Source of the DNA: Streptomyces camponoticapitis
GTDB taxonomy: Bacteria > Actinomycetota > Actinomycetes > Streptomycetales > Streptomycetaceae
DNA length: 64,000 bases
NCBI RefSeq assembly: GCF_014646115.1
Contig: NZ_BMMV01000002.1
Span: forward strand, 1-64,000
Direction: 5' to 3'
The position numbers were made by a program, and so were the translations under genes. The notes under the pieces were generated by a model that was not told where the DNA came from, did not search any database, and saw nothing but the letters and a program-made list of their open reading frames with translations. How positions within the stretch are numbered: position 1 is the first letter of the stretch; each line of letters opens with the position of its first letter. Below are positions 52,787-62,234 of the stretch, piece by piece.

Positions 52787-54190
52787 ATGTCCACCCGAAA
52801 CGCACCGCTGCCCGTACGAAATCCAGGAACCGGCCAACTGCTGGGCGAGATCGAGGACTTCGGCCCGGAGCGCGTCACCGCCGCCCTCGCCGCCGCGGCG
52901 GACGGACAACGGGCGATGGCCGCGCTGCCCGCCCACGCGCGCGCCCGCCTTCTGCGCGACATCGCCGATCTGATCGAGGCCGAGGCGGAGGACCTGGCAC
53001 GGCTGCTGGCCGCCGAGAACGGCAAGCCTTTCTTCCAGACGGTGGAGGAAGTCCGCGCCGCCGTACGGATCTTCCGCGGCTTCGCCGGCGAGGCCACCCG
53101 CCTCTTCGGCCGCCAGATTCCGCTCGACGCCGTCCCCGGTCTGGAGAGGCATCTCGCCGTCACCGTCCGCGAGCCGCTGGGCCCGGTCGCCGCGCTGGTG
53201 CCGTTCAACTACCCGGTCGAGCTGTACGCCCACAAGGCGGCCGCCGCCCTCGCGGCCGGCAACGCCGTCCTGGTCCACCCACCCGTCCGCTGCCCGCTCG
53301 CCGTGGTGCGGATCGGTGAACTCGTCGAGCGGGCGGGGGCACCCGAGGGCGCCCACCAACTGCTCACCGGCGGCGTGCACATCTCCCAGGAACTCGCCTC
53401 ACGCCCCGGCGTCGCCGCCGTCAGTCTCACCGGCAGCACCTCCGCGGGCCGGGAGATCGCCCGCCGCGCCGCCGACACCCTGAAGAAGGTCCACCTCGAA
53501 CTCGGCGGCAACGACGCCCTGATCGTCTGCGACGACGCCGACGTCGAGGCGGCCGCCGAGGCTGTCGTCCTCGGCCGGCTCGCCCGCGGCAACGGTCAGA
53601 TCTGCTGCGCCGTCAAGCGCGTCTATGTGCAGGACGGTGTGCACGACGACTTCGTCGAGGCACTCCTCGCGGGCGCCGCCAAGCTCAGCGTCGGGGACCA
53701 ATTGGCGGATGGCAACGATGTCGGCCCGTTGATCAGTGAAGAGGCCGCCGAGCGCGTCGAGTCGGCGGTCGCCGCGCTCGTCGCCGACGGCGCGCTCAAG
53801 GCCACGGGCGGCGGACGCCGGGGCGCCTTCTACGACCCGGCCGTCCTCGTCGGAGTCCCCGAGGACAGTGCCGCGTTCGCCGACGAGATCTTCGGCCCCG
53901 TCGCACCCGTCGCCCGCTTCACCGACCCGCTCGACGCCGTACGGATGGCCAACTCCTCCCCGTACGGCCTCCAGGCCGCCGTCTTCACCCGCGACATCCA
54001 GCGCGCCTTCACCCTCGCCGGACGCCTTGAGGTCGGCGGCGTCGTCATCAACGGGTCGACCGCGCTGCGCGCCGAGAATCTGCCCTTCGGCGGCCCGAAG
54101 GACACCGGTGGCTCGGCCGAGGGCCTGCACGACACGGCCCTGGAGTTCACCCGGCAGAAGACGATCATCGTGATGGAGGCCTTCGGGTGA
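52787..54190 (+). CDS. Aldehyde dehydrogenase family protein
   Basis: A 467-residue NAD(P)-dependent aldehyde dehydrogenase. The catalytic residues are visible: Glu in LELGGND and C273 in GNGQICCA. The N-terminal Asn motif is VPFNYPVELY (FNYP), which holds the oxyanion Asn. A lactaldehyde/glycolaldehyde or sugar-aldehyde role fits its sugar transporter operon, but the substrate is not shown. ATG 52787 with GGGAG ten bases upstream is used. It is the first gene of a five-gene operon; the next gene overlaps by four bases. Confidence 0.86.
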   Translation: MSTRNAPLPVRNPGTGQLLGEIEDFGPERVTAALAAAADGQRAMAALPAHARARLLRDIADLIEAEAEDLARLLAAENGKPFFQTVEEVRAAVRIFRGFAGEATRLFGRQIPLDAVPGLERHLAVTVREPLGPVAALVPFNYPVELYAHKAAAALAAGNAVLVHPPVRCPLAVVRIGELVERAGAPEGAHQLLTGGVHISQELASRPGVAAVSLTGSTSAGREIARRAADTLKKVHLELGGNDALIVCDDADVEAAAEAVVLGRLARGNGQICCAVKRVYVQDGVHDDFVEALLAGAAKLSVGDQLADGNDVGPLISEEAAERVESAVAALVADGALKATGGGRRGAFYDPAVLVGVPEDSAAFADEIFGPVAPVARFTDPLDAVRMANSSPYGLQAAVFTRDIQRAFTLAGRLEVGGVVINGSTALRAENLPFGGPKDTGGSAEGLHDTALEFTRQKTIIVMEAFG

Positions 54191-55707
54191 GTACGCCGAC
54201 CCGGCCGGTCCTGCGGATACGCGGGGTGCGCAAATCGTACGGCCCCACGCAAGTGCTGCACGGGGTGGACCTCACCGGCCGGGCCGGCGAGGTGCTCGCC
54301 GTCGTCGGGGCCAACGGGGCGGGCAAGTCCACGCTCATCAAGATCCTCGCGGGCGCCGAGCGGATGAGCGCCGGGGAACTCCAACTCGACGGCGCGGACA
54401 TCGAGTTGCGCTCACCGCACGACGCGCACACACACGGCATCCGCACCGTCCACCAGGAGCTGACCCTGGTGCCCGAGCTGTCCGTCACCGAGAACCTCCT
54501 CATGGGGCACTTCCCGCGGCGCCTGGGCGGTCTCATCGACTGGAAGGCCGCGCACCGGCGGGCCCGCACCCTGCTGGAGGGCATCGGCTACGGCGCCATC
54601 GACCCCCGGGTCAAGGCGGGCCGGCTCACCGTCGCCAGACAGCAGATGGTCGAGATAGCCAAGGCCCTCGTCAGCGAGGGAGGCGAGCCCAAGGTCCTCG
54701 TCCTCGACGAGCCGTCGGCCGTGCTCGCCGGGAGCGACCTCGAAGCGCTGTTCGCGCTGATACGCCGGCTCCAGGAACGCGGCGTCCTCATCGTGTACGT
54801 CTCCCACCGGCTCGCCGAGGTCACCGAACTGGCCACCTCCATCGTGGTCATCAAGGACGGCCGGGTGGTCGCCGAGACCACCCCCGACCGCACCGACGAG
54901 AACGAACTCATCCGGCTGATGGCGGGCAGGCCCGCCGGACAGCTCTACCCGGCACGCCGCCCCGCCGAGGGCGACACGCTGCTCGAGGTCTGGGGGCTCA
55001 GCCGCACCGGCGAGTTCAGCGACGTCTCCTTCGCCCTGCGCGCGGGCGAGATCACCGGCCTCTTCGGGCTCGTCGGCTCCGGCCGCAGCGAGCTCGCCCG
55101 GTGCGTCTTCGGCGCCGAGCCCGCCAAGACCGGCGCCGTCTGCGCGCCGGGCAGGGACACCGTACGGTTCCGCAGCCCGCGCGAGGCCATCGCCGCGGGC
55201 CTGGCGCTCGTCACCGAGGACCGCAAGCGCACCGGACTCGTACTCGGCCTCAGCACCGCCGAGAACATCGGCCTCACCACGCTGCGCACCACCACGCGCG
55301 GCCCGCTGCTCGACACCGCGCGACGCCGCCGAGACGTCCTCTCCATGGTCGACCGGCTGGACATCAGGCCCGCCCACTCGGCGAAGCTGCCCGCACGCAC
55401 ACTGAGCGGCGGCAACCAGCAGAAGGCCGTCCTCGCCAAGTGGCTCCTCACCGAGCCGCGTGTGCTGCTGCTCGACGAGCCCACCCGCGGCGTCGACATG
55501 GCCACCCGCGCCGAGATCTACCGCATGCTCGACGAACTCGCGCGCGACGGCATGGCCATCCTGCTCATCTCCTCCGATCTCACCGAGGTGCTCGGCGCCA
55601 CCGACCGGGTGCTGGTGATGCACGAGGGGCGGATCGCCGCGGAACTCCCTTCGGAAGGTACGACCGAGGACACGGTCCTCGCCCACGCGATCGGACACGC
55701 AGCATGA
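54187..55707 (+). CDS. Sugar ABC transporter ATP-binding protein (two ABC domains)
   Basis: A 506-residue RbsA/MglA-type ATPase with two nucleotide-binding domains. The first has Walker A GANGAGKST (near residues 40-48) and DEPSAVLAG as Walker B region; the second has a degenerate GLVGSGRSEL and a normal LSGGNQQKAVLAKWL signature followed by LLDEPTRGVD. This pattern is usual for ribose/galactose-type importers. The GTG start at 54187 overlaps the previous stop, and its stop overlaps the permease start. Confidence 0.9.
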   Translation: MSTPTRPVLRIRGVRKSYGPTQVLHGVDLTGRAGEVLAVVGANGAGKSTLIKILAGAERMSAGELQLDGADIELRSPHDAHTHGIRTVHQELTLVPELSVTENLLMGHFPRRLGGLIDWKAAHRRARTLLEGIGYGAIDPRVKAGRLTVARQQMVEIAKALVSEGGEPKVLVLDEPSAVLAGSDLEALFALIRRLQERGVLIVYVSHRLAEVTELATSIVVIKDGRVVAETTPDRTDENELIRLMAGRPAGQLYPARRPAEGDTLLEVWGLSRTGEFSDVSFALRAGEITGLFGLVGSGRSELARCVFGAEPAKTGAVCAPGRDTVRFRSPREAIAAGLALVTEDRKRTGLVLGLSTAENIGLTTLRTTTRGPLLDTARRRRDVLSMVDRLDIRPAHSAKLPARTLSGGNQQKAVLAKWLLTEPRVLLLDEPTRGVDMATRAEIYRMLDELARDGMAILLISSDLTEVLGATDRVLVMHEGRIAAELPSEGTTEDTVLAHAIGHAA

Positions 55708-56756
55708 CCGAACAGCTCACCAAGACCACCGGGCCCGGCGACCCCGGACCGCCGCCGTCCCGAGGACTCCGGCTGCCGAGGCTCACCGTCGCCGGTCACG
55801 ACATCACCGTCGAGACCGGACTCGCCGCGCTCCTCGTGATCTTCGTCGTGGTCGCCGGTTCCACCACCGAGGCCTTCCTGACCGAGGGCAACATCACCAA
55901 TCTGCTCAAGCAGATGGTCACCACCGGTCTGCTCGCCTACGGGATGCTCGCCGTGATCCTCACCGGCGGCATCGACCTCTCCGTCGGCTCCGTCGTCGCC
56001 TTCTCCGGGATCGTCGCCGCCGGGCTCTCGTCCGGACTGCCGGTGCCGGTCGCCATGGCGGTCGGCGTCGCGTCCGGCATCGGCTTCGGACTCGTCAACG
56101 GAGCGCTGGTGGCGCGCTTCCAGCTGGCGCCGTTCGTGGTGACACTCGCCGCGCTCACCACCATCAGAGGACTCGCCTTCGTCTACTCGGAGACACCTGT
56201 CGCTCCCGAGAAGGCCGGCTTCTTCGAGCTCGGCTCGGCGGTGATCGGCCCGCTGCCCGTCTCCACCCTCATCATGCTGGGAGTCTTCCTGGTCGGCGGC
56301 GTCTTCCTCAGCCGCACCCCGGCCGGCCGCTCGCTGGTCGCGATCGGCGGCAGCGCGGAGACCGTACGGCTCGCGGGCATCGGCGTCCGGCGCCATATCG
56401 TCCTCGCCTACACGATCTCCGGCGCCTGCGCCGGACTCGCGGGCGTCATCCTCGCCAGCCGGGTCGGCATCGCCCAGCCCAGCGTCGGCACCGCCTTCGA
56501 ACTCGACGCGATCGCCGCCTGCGTCATCGGCGGAGCGAGCCTGGCCGGCGGCAAGGGGTCCGTACGCGCCACCTTCGCCGGCGTCCTCGTACTCGCGCTG
56601 ATCAACAACCTGCTCAACCTCTACGACGTGCAGAGCTTCTGGCAGCAGGTACTCAAGGGCCTGATCATCATCGCCGTCATTCTCATCCAGCGCACCGGCC
56701 GCTTCCGCAACGTGGCCGTGAACGATCCGAATCCCGGAAAGGCAAGTACATCATGA
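55704..56756 (+). CDS. Sugar ABC transporter permease (RbsC type)
   Basis: A 350-residue BPD_transp_2 permease with about eight to ten helices. Family motifs are LTGGIDLSVGSV (near residues 88-99), APFVVTLAALTTIRGLAF and AACVIGGASLAGGKGS. It forms the pore for the ATPase and binding protein encoded next to it. ATGA overlaps link it on both sides (55704 and 56753). Confidence 0.9.
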   Translation: MTEQLTKTTGPGDPGPPPSRGLRLPRLTVAGHDITVETGLAALLVIFVVVAGSTTEAFLTEGNITNLLKQMVTTGLLAYGMLAVILTGGIDLSVGSVVAFSGIVAAGLSSGLPVPVAMAVGVASGIGFGLVNGALVARFQLAPFVVTLAALTTIRGLAFVYSETPVAPEKAGFFELGSAVIGPLPVSTLIMLGVFLVGGVFLSRTPAGRSLVAIGGSAETVRLAGIGVRRHIVLAYTISGACAGLAGVILASRVGIAQPSVGTAFELDAIAACVIGGASLAGGKGSVRATFAGVLVLALINNLLNLYDVQSFWQQVLKGLIIIAVILIQRTGRFRNVAVNDPNPGKASTS

Positions 56757-57724
56757 TCACGAAACGAGCAACCGGTGTGCTGGTGGCCGGAGTTCTGACC
56801 GCGGCTCTCGCCGGCTGTTCCTCGGACTCCGGGTCCGGCGGTGAGAAGGGCGACGGTTCGTACACCGTCGGTGTCGCCAACTTCACCCTCGGCGGCCCCT
56901 ACTTCAACGGCATGGACAAGGCCATCAAGGCCCAGGCGAAGAAGAAGGACGTCGAGATCCTCAGCACGGACGCGGGCGGTGACGCCGCCAAACTCGCCTC
57001 CAACGTGGAGGACCTGCTGAGCAAGGACGTCGACGCCGTCATCATCTCCGGCGGACCGCTGGAGTCGGCGCCCGCCGTCCTCAACTCCCTGAAGGCGGCG
57101 GGCAAGCCCGCCGTCCTCGTCGACCGGAAGTTCCGGACCGGCGAGTACGCCAGCTGGGTCGGCCCCGACAACGAGGCGATCGGCAAGCAGAACGGCGAAT
57201 TCCTCGTCGAGCAGCTGCCCGACGGCGGAAAGGTTGCCCTGATCAAGGGCGGACCCGCCGACAACAGCATCGGCAAGGCGCGTACGGACGGGGTGAAGGG
57301 CGCTCTGGAAGGCGCGTCGGGGATCGAACTGGTCGAGGCACCCGACTACGGCAACTGGAGCTCCGACGGCGGACTGACCGTCATGGAGAGCCTGCTCGCC
57401 GCCCACGACGACATCGACGCCGTCTTCTGCGAGAACGACGCCATGTGCCTGGGCGCGCAGCGCGCCGTCAAGGACGCCGACCGCGCGGACAAGATCGTGC
57501 TGGCCGGTGTCGACGGCCAGGCCGAGGCGCTGAAGGCCATCCTCGACGGGACCAACTACCTGGTCACCGGCCTCAACGACGCCGATGTGATCGGCAGTCT
57601 CGGCCTGGACAGGACCGTGGAGATCCTCGACGGCGAGAAGCCCGAGAAGGACACGGTCGTGCCCTCGCCGCGCGTCACCAAGGAGAACGCGGAGAAGTAC
57701 TACGACCCGGAGGGCAACTTCTGA
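56753..57724 (+). CDS. Sugar-binding lipoprotein (periplasmic-binding-protein type)
   Basis: A 323-residue substrate-binding protein. A lipoprotein signal with lipobox LAGC places the lipid-modified cysteine at residue 22. The mature part is a Peripla_BP_4-type fold with IISGGPLESAP and GVDGQAEALKAI, like ribose- or galactose-binding proteins. It delivers a sugar to the permease. The exact sugar is not readable. Its TGA overlaps the start of the secreted-protein gene. Confidence 0.88.
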   Translation: MITKRATGVLVAGVLTAALAGCSSDSGSGGEKGDGSYTVGVANFTLGGPYFNGMDKAIKAQAKKKDVEILSTDAGGDAAKLASNVEDLLSKDVDAVIISGGPLESAPAVLNSLKAAGKPAVLVDRKFRTGEYASWVGPDNEAIGKQNGEFLVEQLPDGGKVALIKGGPADNSIGKARTDGVKGALEGASGIELVEAPDYGNWSSDGGLTVMESLLAAHDDIDAVFCENDAMCLGAQRAVKDADRADKIVLAGVDGQAEALKAILDGTNYLVTGLNDADVIGSLGLDRTVEILDGEKPEKDTVVPSPRVTKENAEKYYDPEGNF

Positions 57725-59226
57725 TGAGCCGCACCCGCACGAATCCACCGGCGAGAGGGACCGGCCGCACCCGGTCTCTGCCCCGGAGCAAGCGCGCGTA
57801 CGCCATGACGGCGCTGCTCTGCGGCGCCCTCGTCGTCCCGCTCTCGCTCGGGTCCGCGAACGCGGCCCCGGACGACGGGACGGGCGCGGCGACGGCCGCG
57901 GACCGGCCCGGCAAGCCGGGCAAGCCCCCGAAGCCGCCCAAGGCACCGGCGTGGAAGCTGCTCCACCAGGAGAACTTCTCGAAGAAGCTCGACCCGGCCG
58001 GCGCGCCCTGGACCCGTGAGACGTACAGCGAGCCGTTCGACACCATCATGGAAGACAACGGCAAGTGGTACGCCAACGACTACGGGCCCGCCTGGAACAC
58101 CGCGTTCAACTCCTTCGACACCTACCGCAAGGAGTTCAAGGTCGGTGACGGCGGCTGGCTCACCGCCTCGCTCTCCGCGCGCGACTGGAACAAGGACGGC
58201 CAGATCGAGAAGGCTCCGTCGATCACCAACGGCAAGGCGGCCGGCAAGACCGTCGCCGAGCTCAAGGTGCCCGACCACACCGGCGGTGCCATCTTCCGTC
58301 CCACGAAGGCCCTGCCGGATCAGTACCGCATCGAGTACAAGCTCAAGACGCTCGACTTCGGCGGGAAGCGCAACGGCACCATCGACTACGACAACCGCAC
58401 CAACGGCTACAGCAAGGACGGCTGCAAGACGCAGCACCCGTGGGGCGAGGGCTCGAACAGCCCTGGCTGGGAGGGTGACGCGTCGGCGCCGTACTGCGAG
58501 TGGCAGGACGTCCGGGCCGGCAAGTACGGCTACAACGGCTTCCACTATCTGTCGATCGTGGACTTCGCGAACCCGGCGCCCCGGAACAACCACTTCTGGC
58601 ACTACCGCCGCAAGGTCCTGATGGACTCCTTCGCCCAGCACCCCGACCGGGTCGGCACGGGCACCGGTGGCCGGGTCTGCAACTCCGCGAACGACACGTA
58701 CTACGACTACAAGGACAGCAGCTTCAACACGGTCAACATGTGGATCAGCGGACTGCCCAACTGGACCCCCGGCAAGGGTGGTCTCGCGGGCAACTCGCAG
58801 TGGTTCATGACCAGTTGCTCGGACGGGGTCGCCGAGGAGCAGCTCTCGTCGGCGGCCGAGCTCCAGCCGGAGCTGATGCCCAACCAGGACTACACCTTCG
58901 CGATCGAGCGCGACGCCACCGGCTACACGCTGGAGGCCAGCGGCAACTTCGCGCGCGCCGGGCAGCAGACGCTGCGCTTCCACCGGCCGTTCATCGTCGA
59001 CGACGACCCGATCTGGCACTACAACGTCAAGCCGGGCGAGTACGACGGGCGTTTCAACAACACCCTCGTGCAGAACGACAACAACGGCAGCGCGACCTGG
59101 CCCGAGCAGTGGCCGGCGGGCTCCGCCTACCCGGACTCCTTCGTCATCGGAGACCTCTACACCAACGTGTACGAGGGCAGCGCGAGCCTGACCGACATCA
59201 AGATGTTCGTGCCCAAGAAGAAGTGA
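57724..59226 (+). CDS. Secreted protein of unknown family, possibly a carbohydrate-active enzyme
   Basis: A 500-residue exported protein. A basic N terminus and hydrophobic helix give a signal peptide ending near ANAAP (about residue 47), then a Lys/Pro linker (GKPGKPPKPPKAPA). The mature domain is rich in Trp, Tyr, Asn and Gly, contains two or more cysteine pairs, and looks like a jelly-roll/concanavalin-type beta domain (WLTASLSARDWNKDGQIE, FRPTKALPDQYRIEYKL). I cannot assign a family. Because ATG 57724 overlaps the transporter's binding-protein stop, it may release the sugar that the transporter imports. Confidence 0.72.
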   Translation: MSRTRTNPPARGTGRTRSLPRSKRAYAMTALLCGALVVPLSLGSANAAPDDGTGAATAADRPGKPGKPPKPPKAPAWKLLHQENFSKKLDPAGAPWTRETYSEPFDTIMEDNGKWYANDYGPAWNTAFNSFDTYRKEFKVGDGGWLTASLSARDWNKDGQIEKAPSITNGKAAGKTVAELKVPDHTGGAIFRPTKALPDQYRIEYKLKTLDFGGKRNGTIDYDNRTNGYSKDGCKTQHPWGEGSNSPGWEGDASAPYCEWQDVRAGKYGYNGFHYLSIVDFANPAPRNNHFWHYRRKVLMDSFAQHPDRVGTGTGGRVCNSANDTYYDYKDSSFNTVNMWISGLPNWTPGKGGLAGNSQWFMTSCSDGVAEEQLSSAAELQPELMPNQDYTFAIERDATGYTLEASGNFARAGQQTLRFHRPFIVDDDPIWHYNVKPGEYDGRFNNTLVQNDNNGSATWPEQWPAGSAYPDSFVIGDLYTNVYEGSASLTDIKMFVPKKK

Positions 59227-59309
59227 TGTCGCGGGGAGAGTAATTCCCGGGCCAAGGGGCACATGCCTCTCGACCCGAGCCTGCGGCTTCCCCGGCCGCA
59301 GCGTTCCAA

Positions 59310-59392
59310 CGGCCCCACCGGTCCACCCCCTGCCGGTGGGGCCGCCCCTTTTCCGGTGTCCGGTCCTTCCCGCCGGGCGGCCTGCCCGGCGG
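59310..59392. terminator. Two strong hairpins between convergent operons
   Basis: A perfect 12-bp stem (59310-59321 with 59333-59344) with an 11-base loop is followed by CCCCTTTT, making a good terminator for the rightward operon. A second stem with 9-bp arms (59370-59378 and 59384-59392) probably ends the leftward glycerol operon. Confidence 0.78.
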
Positions 59393-59412
59393 TCTCTTCA
59401 CCGGGGGAGGGT

Positions 59413-60795
59413 TCAGCGCTCCACGGAGATCCTCACGGGCCCGCCGTCCGGGTCCCTCACCGCCGCCGTCATCCCGGCCCGCACCTTCGCCGTCCAGGCG
59501 GCGGACAGGCGCACGGTCCTGCCCGGCACCGCGCCCCGTACGAGCCGCTGCCGGTGCAGCACCCGCCCGTCGCGCCGGACGACCAGCGACGACCAGGGGC
59601 CGAGCCTGCCCTCCGTACGGAGGACGAAGCCGCCCGTCGCGACGCGCGGGTCCGCCGGATCGAGCCGGCTGGGCGCGACCCACAGCAGCGGCTCCTCCAC
59701 CTGGACCGGGATCCACGCGGACGGGCACGGGCCGCCCGCCAGCCGGCGCAGTACGGGCTCGGCGGCCAGCAGGCCCTCGCGTGCGGCCGTGCTCGCGGGC
59801 TCGACCGCGTGCAGCAGATTGCCGACGGCGAAGACCCCGGCCCGGTCCGTACGGAACGAACCGTCGACGGACGGGCCCCGGCTCGCACGGTCGAGCGTGA
59901 TGCCGCCCCGGCGCGCGAGTTCGTGGTCGGGGATCCAGTCGCCGGTGAACACCACCGTGTCGCAGGCGACGGTCGTGGCCCGGCCGTCCAGCTGCCGCAG
60001 CGCCACCCCCGACACGCGCCCCCGGCCGACCAGTTCGCTCACCCGCGCCCCGACGAGCAGCGGGACGCCGTGCCGGAGGCGGGCGTCGAGCGCGGTGGCG
60101 GGGGAGGCCTGGTGGTACGGCAGCTCCGTGACCATGGCCACCACCTCGACACCGGCGTCCCGCAGCGTCCGCACGGCGGAGTAGCTGACGGACTCCGCGC
60201 CCACCACCACCGCGCGGCGCCCGACAGGGCGGTGGTGGAGATGGACCGTCCGCTGGAGCTCGCCGGTCGTGAACACCCCGGCCGGCCGGGTGCCCGGCAC
60301 CAGCCGCGCGCCGCGGGGGCGTTCCCGCGCGCCGGTGGCCAGGACGACGGACCGGGCGGTGATCCGCTCCAGCCCGGCCGGGCTCGTGACGTCGACGGCG
60401 GGCGGGTCGGCCGGCGGGCCGTCGCCCCAACCGGTGACCGTGACGCCCGTACGCAGGACCGCCCCGGCCCGCACGGCGGTGTCCGCCCAGTGCCGCGCGT
60501 AGGCGGGGCCCGTCAGCGGCCGGCGCAGATCCCGCAGCCCGAATCCGGAGTGGAGGCAGTGCCGGGGCACACCGCCGGGCTCGTCCTCGCGGTCGACGAC
60601 CTCGACGCTGATGCCACTGGCTGCCAGCCGCGACGACAGAGCCAGACCGGCGGGGCCCGCTCCGACCACCAGGACGTCGACGGCGCGCTCCCGCCTGCCG
60701 GGCACCGGCGGCGGCACGGGTCCCGACGCGGCTCCCGCCGAGGGCGGAGATCCAGGCGTGGAATCCGGTGTGGAGGAGGACAGTTCGCCGCTCAC
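59413..60795 (-). CDS. FAD/NAD(P)-dependent oxidoreductase of the glycerol operon
   Basis: A 460-residue pyridine-nucleotide-disulfide-type oxidoreductase. The FAD motif VLVVGAGPAGLALS is at about residues 36-49, and the second nucleotide motif RRAVVVGAESVSYSA lies near 190. ATGARERPRGARLVPG is the conserved link that ends in GTRPAGVFTTG. A C-terminal domain of about 100 residues follows. It matches the class found beside GlpA-like dehydrogenases, such as hydrogen-cyanide-synthase or opine-oxidase B-type subunits. GTG 60795 overlaps the dehydrogenase stop, so the two probably form a complex. Confidence 0.8.
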   Translation of the reverse strand: MSGELSSSTPDSTPGSPPSAGAASGPVPPPVPGRRERAVDVLVVGAGPAGLALSSRLAASGISVEVVDREDEPGGVPRHCLHSGFGLRDLRRPLTGPAYARHWADTAVRAGAVLRTGVTVTGWGDGPPADPPAVDVTSPAGLERITARSVVLATGARERPRGARLVPGTRPAGVFTTGELQRTVHLHHRPVGRRAVVVGAESVSYSAVRTLRDAGVEVVAMVTELPYHQASPATALDARLRHGVPLLVGARVSELVGRGRVSGVALRQLDGRATTVACDTVVFTGDWIPDHELARRGGITLDRASRGPSVDGSFRTDRAGVFAVGNLLHAVEPASTAAREGLLAAEPVLRRLAGGPCPSAWIPVQVEEPLLWVAPSRLDPADPRVATGGFVLRTEGRLGPWSSLVVRRDGRVLHRQRLVRGAVPGRTVRLSAAWTAKVRAGMTAAVRDPDGGPVRISVER

Positions 60796-62234
60796 CGTGC
60801 GGCCTCCGTACGGGACGACGACCACGCGTCGGCGCCCGACGCGTCCAGCAGGGCGCGCACCGCGGCCCCGCAGTAGAACCCCTGGCACCGGCCGCCCAGC
60901 GCCCGGGTGCGCCGCCGCAGACCCTCGGGCGAGGACGGTGGGATGTCGGCGGCGAGCGCGTCACGGATCTCGCCCCGCGAGACCCGCTCGCAGTGGCACA
61001 CGATGGCCCCGTACTCGGGATCCGCCCCGATCAGATCGGCGCGCTGGTACGGACGGGGATACGCCTCACCGAGATTCGGCATCGTGACCGGCAGGAGGTC
61101 CCTCGCCGTCCCCACCTTGGCCCCCGCCTCCGTCAGCAGCTCCACCACATGGGCGGCGATCGCCATCGACGCGGTGAGCCCCGTCGACCGGATCCCGCCC
61201 ACCGTGACGTACCGCTGCTCCGGGTGTGAACGGATCGCGTAGTCGTCGTGCTCGGTGGCCGCGCGCAGCCCCGCGTACACGGCGGTGACCTCCTCGTCGA
61301 GGAGTTCCGGCACGATCCGCCGGCCCTTCTCCCGCAGGAACGCCAGTCCCTCGGCGGTCGAACCGGTCGCGCGTTTGTCGTCCAGGTCCTCCGCGGTCGG
61401 ACCGAGCATCACATTGCCGTACACGGTCGGCGACACCAGGACTCCCTTGCCGAGCGCCGTCGGCACCGGCAGCAGGATATGACTCACCAACGCGCGGGCG
61501 AGCTTGTCGAAGACGATGAGCTGACCGCGCCGGGGTGTCACCGAGAAGTCGGTGTGGCCGAGCAGCCGGTCGAACTCGTCGGCGTACAGCCCCGCCGCGT
61601 TGACCAGCCACCGGGCGCGCAGCGTCCCGCGTCCGGTGGTGAGCAGACGCGGTGAGCGGGCGGAGGACTCACTCACGCCGGTCACAGGGCAGTTGAGATG
61701 CAGGTCGACCCCGCTCCGTACCGCCTGGGTCGCGTACGCGAGCGTCGTCGTCCACGGGCAGATGATGCTCTCGCCGGGGACTTCGAGCGCGCCCGACGCG
61801 CCGCTGCCCAGATGCGGTTCGCGGCCGCGGAGTTCGTCGGCGGCGACCGTACGGGTACGCCGGTACCCGTTGCGCGCGGCCTTGCGGGCGAGCGCGGGCA
61901 GAGCGGCGAGCTGTTCCTCGTCCCAGGCCACGAGCAGGGCGCCGATCGGCTCGACGGGGATGCCGCACTCCTCGGCGTACGCGGCGAGCCGGTCCCTGCC
62001 CTCGCGGACGAGCCGGGCTTCGAGCGATCCCGGCACCGCGTCGAAACCGGTGTGCAGGATGGCCGTGTTGGCCTTCGACGTACCGTCGCCGACATCCCCG
62101 GAGGCCTCGACCAGGGCGGTACGCAGCGGGTAGCGGGCCAGCTCGCGGGCGATCGCCGTGCCGACGACCCCGGCGCCCACGACCACCACGTCGTACACCT
62201 CGTCCGGCAGCGGCCCGGACATGGTGACGGTCAT
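60792..62234 (-). CDS. GlpA-like FAD-dependent dehydrogenase with C-terminal BFD [2Fe-2S] domain
   Basis: A 480-residue DAO-type flavoprotein similar to glycerol-3-phosphate dehydrogenase. FAD motif VVVVGAGVVGTAIAREL is near residues 17-33; GTSKANTAILHTGFDA and the C-terminal GGIRSTGLTASMAIA are family marks. The last 90 residues hold a bacterioferritin-associated-ferredoxin-like domain with cysteines in CHCERVS and RCQGFYCG, suited to a [2Fe-2S] cluster that passes electrons to the next protein. ATG 62234 overlaps the kinase stop. Glycerol 3-phosphate is the likely substrate because of the kinase. Confidence 0.83.
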   Translation of the reverse strand: MTVTMSGPLPDEVYDVVVVGAGVVGTAIARELARYPLRTALVEASGDVGDGTSKANTAILHTGFDAVPGSLEARLVREGRDRLAAYAEECGIPVEPIGALLVAWDEEQLAALPALARKAARNGYRRTRTVAADELRGREPHLGSGASGALEVPGESIICPWTTTLAYATQAVRSGVDLHLNCPVTGVSESSARSPRLLTTGRGTLRARWLVNAAGLYADEFDRLLGHTDFSVTPRRGQLIVFDKLARALVSHILLPVPTALGKGVLVSPTVYGNVMLGPTAEDLDDKRATGSTAEGLAFLREKGRRIVPELLDEEVTAVYAGLRAATEHDDYAIRSHPEQRYVTVGGIRSTGLTASMAIAAHVVELLTEAGAKVGTARDLLPVTMPNLGEAYPRPYQRADLIGADPEYGAIVCHCERVSRGEIRDALAADIPPSSPEGLRRRTRALGGRCQGFYCGAAVRALLDASGADAWSSSRTEAAR

